Below are positions 60,810-64,000 of a DNA stretch of 64,000 nucleotides, one piece after another. Under the pieces are notes generated by a model, which was not told the DNA's origin, did no database searches, and was given only the letters and a program-made list of their open reading frames with translations. The first letter of the stretch is position 1. Each line of letters opens with the position of its first letter. The position numbers and the translations under genes are program-made. Origin of the DNA: Acidobacteria bacterium UBA2990 (GTDB lineage: Bacteria; Acidobacteriota; Vicinamibacteria; Vicinamibacterales; UBA8438); the NCBI GenBank assembly GCA_002347025.1, contig DEAE01000031.1, forward strand, positions 195,964-259,963, read 5' to 3'.

Positions 60810-61958
60810 GTGCTGGTTGAACGAAACGACATCGAGAAACGTGTTCAAGACGCGCTGGCAGCAGCCCCGCCGCGCATCCCTGTAATCGTAGGGAGGTGTG
60901 GTACTGGCCGTACCACCATGCTATATCGTCTAATCAAACTGTTAGGCTCAGAGACAGAGCACCTGGATATCGAACGAATAGCAACCACCCCGGAAGGGTT
61001 TCTCGCCTCCGTCAGCGAACCTAGTCACTTGCAGGTTCCAAAATCATTTCTTCCAGACGCCGGCAATTCCTCAGCGAAAACTGCGTTCGAACAAGTCTGC
61101 GTCTTCTTCGAACACGCACGCAAGGCTAACGACCGGAAGGTTATATTTTTGTTAGACGAGGCGCTCGACCTACGTGTTTTTGAAAGCTTTCCTGGGCTAC
61201 GAGATGCACTCTCCAGATTCTTGCGAACCCTTTGCACAAGTAATAACAGATTTGTAATCACCACTCGGTTTACTACACGCGCATTGCGGGTGTTTGGCAA
61301 TGAACCTGAGCGGTTTGAAATTATTCATCTTCCTCCATTTACTCTCACACAAACGACCTTAGCCCTCAAGGATTTAAACCTCGCACAGCCAGAGAAAGAA
61401 CGCCTTGAGATGGCAGGCACCATTCATGCTTTAACGGACGGCCATCCACTCTATGTCCGGTTACTCGCACAAGGAGCGAACGAGCTGGGTGGGAATGATC
61501 CCATTAGCGCCCTCACAGCCCAACTAGCTCCAGGTGCACCACTTTCCATGGCATGCCGCTTTTCGTATCAATTACGGTTGAACCGTGCACGAGGGTATGG
61601 AGCCCTTGGAGGAATTCTTCGGATCCTGTCGAAAGAAGAACCGCTAACATTAACTGAGATTGCCCACCGAATGCACCGAACCCCAGGCTCAACCAAAGAC
61701 TATCTCTCCTGGCTCGAAGATGTCGACCTTATCCAAGTCCAACATAAACGTTACCGGTTCACAGATCCCCTTCTTCGCCTCTGGCTAGACCTGCATGGCC
61801 GAGCTACACCACCTAACCCTGACGACTTGTCACAAGCCGTTAGAGACTACGCTGCGGAACGGCTCCCCTACGCTGCACCGCCTACGCCGCCCACAGAACC
61901 TCGCCCGAAAGACCAACGGTCACGCACCCGTTCGCGGAATATTATTGAGATCGATTAG
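60810..61958 (+). CDS. AAA/STAND-like ATPase with a winged-helix C-terminus
   Basis: 382 residues, GTG start. N-terminal P-loop domain: Walker A is VGRCGTGRTTML, with Arg where most P-loops have Lys. Walker B is KVIFLLDEALDL. A sensor-like FVITTRFTTRAL is followed by LPPFTLTQTT and HALTDGHPLYVRLL, typical of archaeal-type ATPases and MNS/STAND proteins. The C-terminal half contains GILRILSKEEPLTLTEIAHRMHRTPGSTKDYLSWLEDVDLI, a winged helix, then a Pro/Arg-rich tail. It resembles the DUF234/archaeal ATPase family. The role is unknown; a DNA-binding sensor is possible. It converges on the RNase III gene and overlaps it by four bases. Confidence 0.75.
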   Translation: MLVERNDIEKRVQDALAAAPPRIPVIVGRCGTGRTTMLYRLIKLLGSETEHLDIERIATTPEGFLASVSEPSHLQVPKSFLPDAGNSSAKTAFEQVCVFFEHARKANDRKVIFLLDEALDLRVFESFPGLRDALSRFLRTLCTSNNRFVITTRFTTRALRVFGNEPERFEIIHLPPFTLTQTTLALKDLNLAQPEKERLEMAGTIHALTDGHPLYVRLLAQGANELGGNDPISALTAQLAPGAPLSMACRFSYQLRLNRARGYGALGGILRILSKEEPLTLTEIAHRMHRTPGSTKDYLSWLEDVDLIQVQHKRYRFTDPLLRLWLDLHGRATPPNPDDLSQAVRDYAAERLPYAAPPTPPTEPRPKDQRSRTRSRNIIEID

Positions 61959-62908
61959 CGTAGAACAAGCGCCTGTAATGCCGCTTCAGCAGCTTGCTGT
62001 TCAGATTCCTTCTTAGTTCGACCTTCACCAGATCCTAAGGATTTTTCGTTTGCCCACACCTTACTCTGAAACATCCGGCTATGCGGGGGGCCAGTTGTAC
62101 CTACCAACTCGTAGCGAGGTAATCCCTTGCCATGAGCTTGCAACCACTCCTGCAATGCGGACTTGTGGTCCTCAGTAAGACCGCTTGATAGTCCGCCTGA
62201 TCGAACAGCCTCTAGCCGGTCACGAAAACAAACCTCGATAAACCGGTCCGCTGCCTCTATTCCACCATCTAGATAAATAGCAGCCACGACCGCTTCAAAC
62301 GTATCGGCAATCAACGACCGCTTCTGACGTCCACCAGTCTTTTCTTCCCCGCGTCCCAAAAGCAAATGCTCACCGAGCCCCAGCTGTTCCCCGACAGCAG
62401 CTAAGGCGGAAGTGGATACCAGTAGCGAGCGGGCCTTCGATTTCTGACCTTCATCCCAATCTGGACACTCATGAAACAAACGGTCTGAAATAACAAAACC
62501 TAGGACAGCATCTCCAAGAAACTCAAGAGACTCGTTGTCATCCACTCCACCACTAGCATCTTCATGGGCCCGAGAGCGGTGAGTGAGTGCATGTTCAAGT
62601 AGTCCATGATCGGAGAAACGGTAGCCCAACGCCTTCTCCACTGAACTGAATTCATCAGGGATGCTAATTAAGCGAGCGGACACCTCGTCACTGAACTCGC
62701 CAATCAACTGACTTGCCTGGTCAGCCTCTTCACTCCACACGGTCACATAAACTTCTCCCATACTGCTCACAGTGAGCGGGAAAATGGCTTGAGGCGCTCC
62801 ATATGTGATCACGGCACTGATGCCACGAGTCTTTAACAACCCTGTCACCACATTGGCTTCAATTGCAGACTGCGTTCGAAATACAACCGTCGATCCACTG
62901 CCAGCCAT
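61955..62908 (-). CDS. rnc: Ribonuclease III with an N-terminal DUF2007-like extension
   Basis: 317 residues, about 80 longer than a typical RNase III. Residues about 1-75 (VVFRTQSAIEANVVTGLLKTRG...GEVYVTVWSEEADQASQLI) match DUF2007, the small putative signal-transducing domain. From about 85 follow the RNase III domain, with NESLEFLGDAVLGF (catalytic Glu and Asp, about 125-138) and IADTFEAVVAAIYLDGG (second acidic pair), and a dsRNA-binding domain (about 246-315, SALQEWLQAHGKGLPRY, GRTKKESEQQAAEAAL). The catalytic residues are intact. It cleaves double-stranded RNA, as in rRNA processing. It is upstream of nothing on its own strand here; cutA lies just ahead of it on the same strand. Confidence 0.92.
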   Translation of the reverse strand: MAGSGSTVVFRTQSAIEANVVTGLLKTRGISAVITYGAPQAIFPLTVSSMGEVYVTVWSEEADQASQLIGEFSDEVSARLISIPDEFSSVEKALGYRFSDHGLLEHALTHRSRAHEDASGGVDDNESLEFLGDAVLGFVISDRLFHECPDWDEGQKSKARSLLVSTSALAAVGEQLGLGEHLLLGRGEEKTGGRQKRSLIADTFEAVVAAIYLDGGIEAADRFIEVCFRDRLEAVRSGGLSSGLTEDHKSALQEWLQAHGKGLPRYELVGTTGPPHSRMFQSKVWANEKSLGSGEGRTKKESEQQAAEAALQALVLR

Positions 62909-62976
62909 AATCCTCCAAATTTTGCCACGTTACACCAATTCCAGTTTTGCTCAGACCCCTGCGTCAGAACTGCCTG

Positions 62977-63303
62977 TCAATATCCAGTGCTCTCTCCGAC
63001 CCAATTAAGATATCGCTCATCACCATCAACAACAGACAATACAAGAAATTCAGGCGTGTCATAAGGATGAAGCGCGTTGATGCGTTTCTTGAGACAACGG
63101 ACTTGATCCTCTGTAGTCTTCACCAGCAATTGACGCTCCTTGGCATACTGAACTTCATCACCCCACCTGTAGACCGACTCTACCTCAGGAAACACAGTGA
63201 TGCAGGCTGCCACCCTTTCATTGACCAGTCTGGTCACAATCTCACTCATGTCGGAATCAGCAGGAAACGTAACAAAAATTAGGACCACGTTTGTATCAGT
63301 CAA
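62977..63303 (-). CDS. cutA: Divalent-cation tolerance protein CutA
   Basis: 108 residues. The start is TTG with a GGGGGGG run just upstream. CutA1 is a trimeric ferredoxin-like protein tied to copper tolerance in E. coli, though its true role is open. Typical features: VTFPADSDMSEIVTRLVNERVAACITVFP, VESVYRWGDEVQYAKERQLLVKTTEDQ and LHPYDTPEFLVLSVVDGDERYLNWV. Its start codon overlaps the stop of a possible upstream small gene (63300-63548) by four bases. It lies upstream of the RNase III gene on the same strand. Confidence 0.95.
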   Translation of the reverse strand: MTDTNVVLIFVTFPADSDMSEIVTRLVNERVAACITVFPEVESVYRWGDEVQYAKERQLLVKTTEDQVRCLKKRINALHPYDTPEFLVLSVVDGDERYLNWVGESTGY

Positions 63304-63548
63304 GAATCCCCCCCACCAATCAAAAACCCCATTCTGTATTTACGTGCCCACACGACCACAAGGGTGCCCCTATTCTTTTCCACCAGTTCAACCGAAACTA
63401 CTGCTTGCATGGTTTGTTCAACACGACACTCGTCAATCCGTCGCCCATTTAGTAAGCGGCGTGGAACCAATAGGCGTACAGACCCTGCACAACCGACCTT
63501 GCCGCTTCCACCTCCAAAGCGAAGCGGCGCTACAAAGGTTCGATCCAC
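63300..63548 (-). CDS. Possible 82-residue protein of unknown function upstream of cutA
   Basis: From a GTG at 63548 with GAGG seven bases upstream, the frame runs 82 codons and its stop overlaps the cutA start (TTGA). The reading is protein-like, with strand-forming stretches such as TMQAVVSVELVEKNRGTLVVVWARKYR, a basic patch (RRLLNGRRIDECR) and no known motif. The alternative is that the plus strand here codes for an N-terminal extension of the ftsB-like gene; that reading is rich in Ser, Thr and Cys and looks less like protein. I favour this minus-strand gene, but cannot decide. Confidence 0.4.
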   Translation of the reverse strand: MDRTFVAPLRFGGGSGKVGCAGSVRLLVPRRLLNGRRIDECRVEQTMQAVVSVELVEKNRGTLVVVWARKYRMGFLIGGGDS

Positions 63549-63579
63549 CAACCAACCTCGCCCGCTTGGGCAACGATTG

Positions 63580-63858
63580 ATGGAACTACTCCTTGCACTC
63601 ATGACGATCATTCTCGTTGCGAACGGCCTAGTTGGTAACAGGGGTCTCGTTCAGACCGCCAAGGTTCGGCAGGAACAGCAAAAATTGATAAGTTCAATCG
63701 AAAGACTACGAAAACTGAACCGGCAACTAGCGCAACAAGTCGAACGACTCCGCGGAGACCCATCGGCCCTAGAGGAACTCGCTCGGCGTGAACTCGGTCT
63801 ACTTCAACCAGGAGAACAAGTCTTTATCATCACAGACCGAGAGCTACAAAAACCCTAA
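63580..63858 (+). CDS. FtsB/DivIC-type septum formation protein
   Basis: 92 residues from the ATG at 63580. A short cytoplasmic start leads to one transmembrane segment (ELLLALMTIILVANGLVG), then a periplasmic coiled coil (EQQKLISSIERLRKLNRQLAQQVERL) and the family ending EELARRELGLLQPGEQVFII, typical of FtsB/DivIC. These form a complex with FtsL and FtsQ at the division site. The frame is open back to a GTG at 63364, which would add 72 basic, Pro-rich residues; that region overlaps the possible gene upstream of cutA on the other strand. No strong ribosome binding site settles the start. Confidence 0.85.
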   Translation: MELLLALMTIILVANGLVGNRGLVQTAKVRQEQQKLISSIERLRKLNRQLAQQVERLRGDPSALEELARRELGLLQPGEQVFIITDRELQKP

Positions 63859-63953
63859 TTGAAACCAACCGTTTGTCTCGAAACTACTCGAAACCGCAGT
63901 AGACCGGTTGCGAATAGTAGCATCTGGGCACGATGTTGCTGTAGAATTCCACC

Positions 63954-64000
63954 CGCGGGGTGGAGCAGTCCGGTAGCTCGTTGGGCTCATAACCCAAAGG
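63954..64000 (+). tRNA. Initiator tRNA-fMet (CAU), 5' part only
   Basis: The 47 bases to the window edge read as the 5' part of a bacterial initiator tRNA: acceptor strand CGCGGGG (with C1, which pairs poorly in initiators), D-arm GAGCAGTCCGGTAGCTC, then an anticodon arm TTGGG-CTCATAA-CCCAA with anticodon CAT and the three G-C pairs that mark initiators. The variable loop begins with AGG. The T-arm, 3' acceptor and CCA lie beyond the edge. Confidence 0.93.

Noticed and set aside
63364..63579. 72-residue N-terminal extension of the ftsB-like gene
   Set aside because: Its composition (Ser, Thr and Cys-rich) looks like the antisense of a coding strand. The ATG at 63580 starts directly before the transmembrane segment.
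1..64000. CRISPR arrays, prophage genes, insertion sequences, toxin-antitoxin pairs
   Set aside because: I saw no regularly spaced repeats, transposase, integrase or phage structural genes.

Overview
The window looks like a piece of a free-living, respiring bacterial chromosome of moderate GC content. The best guess is Acidobacteriota of the Vicinamibacteria type. That is an inference from gene content: several exported PQQ quinoproteins, a DUF5916 outer-membrane protein, a DUF2911 protein, NHL-repeat proteins and two copies of an exported family with a CHEGNYSM motif. No rRNA gene is present to confirm it. I see no insertion sequence, prophage, CRISPR array or plasmid gene. The genes are densely packed, and some convergent pairs overlap at their 3' ends.

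Layout. Positions 1-13.5 kb are mostly exported or periplasmic catabolic functions: a 2OG-Fe(II) oxygenase cut by the left edge, three quinoproteins, a polysaccharide deacetylase, a threonine-aldolase-type lyase, a metallo-beta-lactamase-fold enzyme, a DUF2911 protein, a CHEGNYSM-family protein and an NHL beta-propeller. Positions 13.6-20.1 kb are mixed: a predicted exonuclease, a DRE-TIM lyase, a flavin-reductase-like protein, DUF5916, a cupin and a SleB-type hydrolase. Positions 20.2-26.3 kb form a polyphosphate neighbourhood: ppk1 divergent from ppx/gppA, then a two-gene unit coding for a CYTH-CHAD protein and a ParA-type ATPase. Positions 26.9-39.8 kb carry housekeeping genes (M23 peptidase, secA, guaB, tsaE, nth, selO) with exported proteins between them. 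Positions 40-52 kb hold malate synthase G, release factor 3 coupled to a UPF0462 gene, NAD(P)HX repair, a class IV aminotransferase and the gcvT-gcvH-gcvP operon. Positions 52-64 kb hold a YdjM-like protein, a second MBL-fold protein, a Rieske protein, a lactate permease, a cupin, an ACE-like protein, purA, an ATPase, RNase III, cutA, an ftsB-like gene and the start of an initiator tRNA-Met.

How the genes fit together. The exported quinoproteins, deacetylase, lactate permease, malate synthase and glycine cleavage system suggest an aerobic heterotroph that oxidises alcohols and sugars in the periplasm and assimilates small organic acids and amino acids. The most interesting unit is the pairing of a ParA-type ATPase with a CHAD (polyphosphate-binding) protein beside the enzymes that make and degrade polyphosphate. 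It could be a polyphosphate-granule positioning system. Three further proteins stand out: an ACE-family lipoprotein that has lost its HExxH zinc motif, a quinoprotein that has lost active-site residues, and an RNase III with an extra N-terminal DUF2007-like domain.
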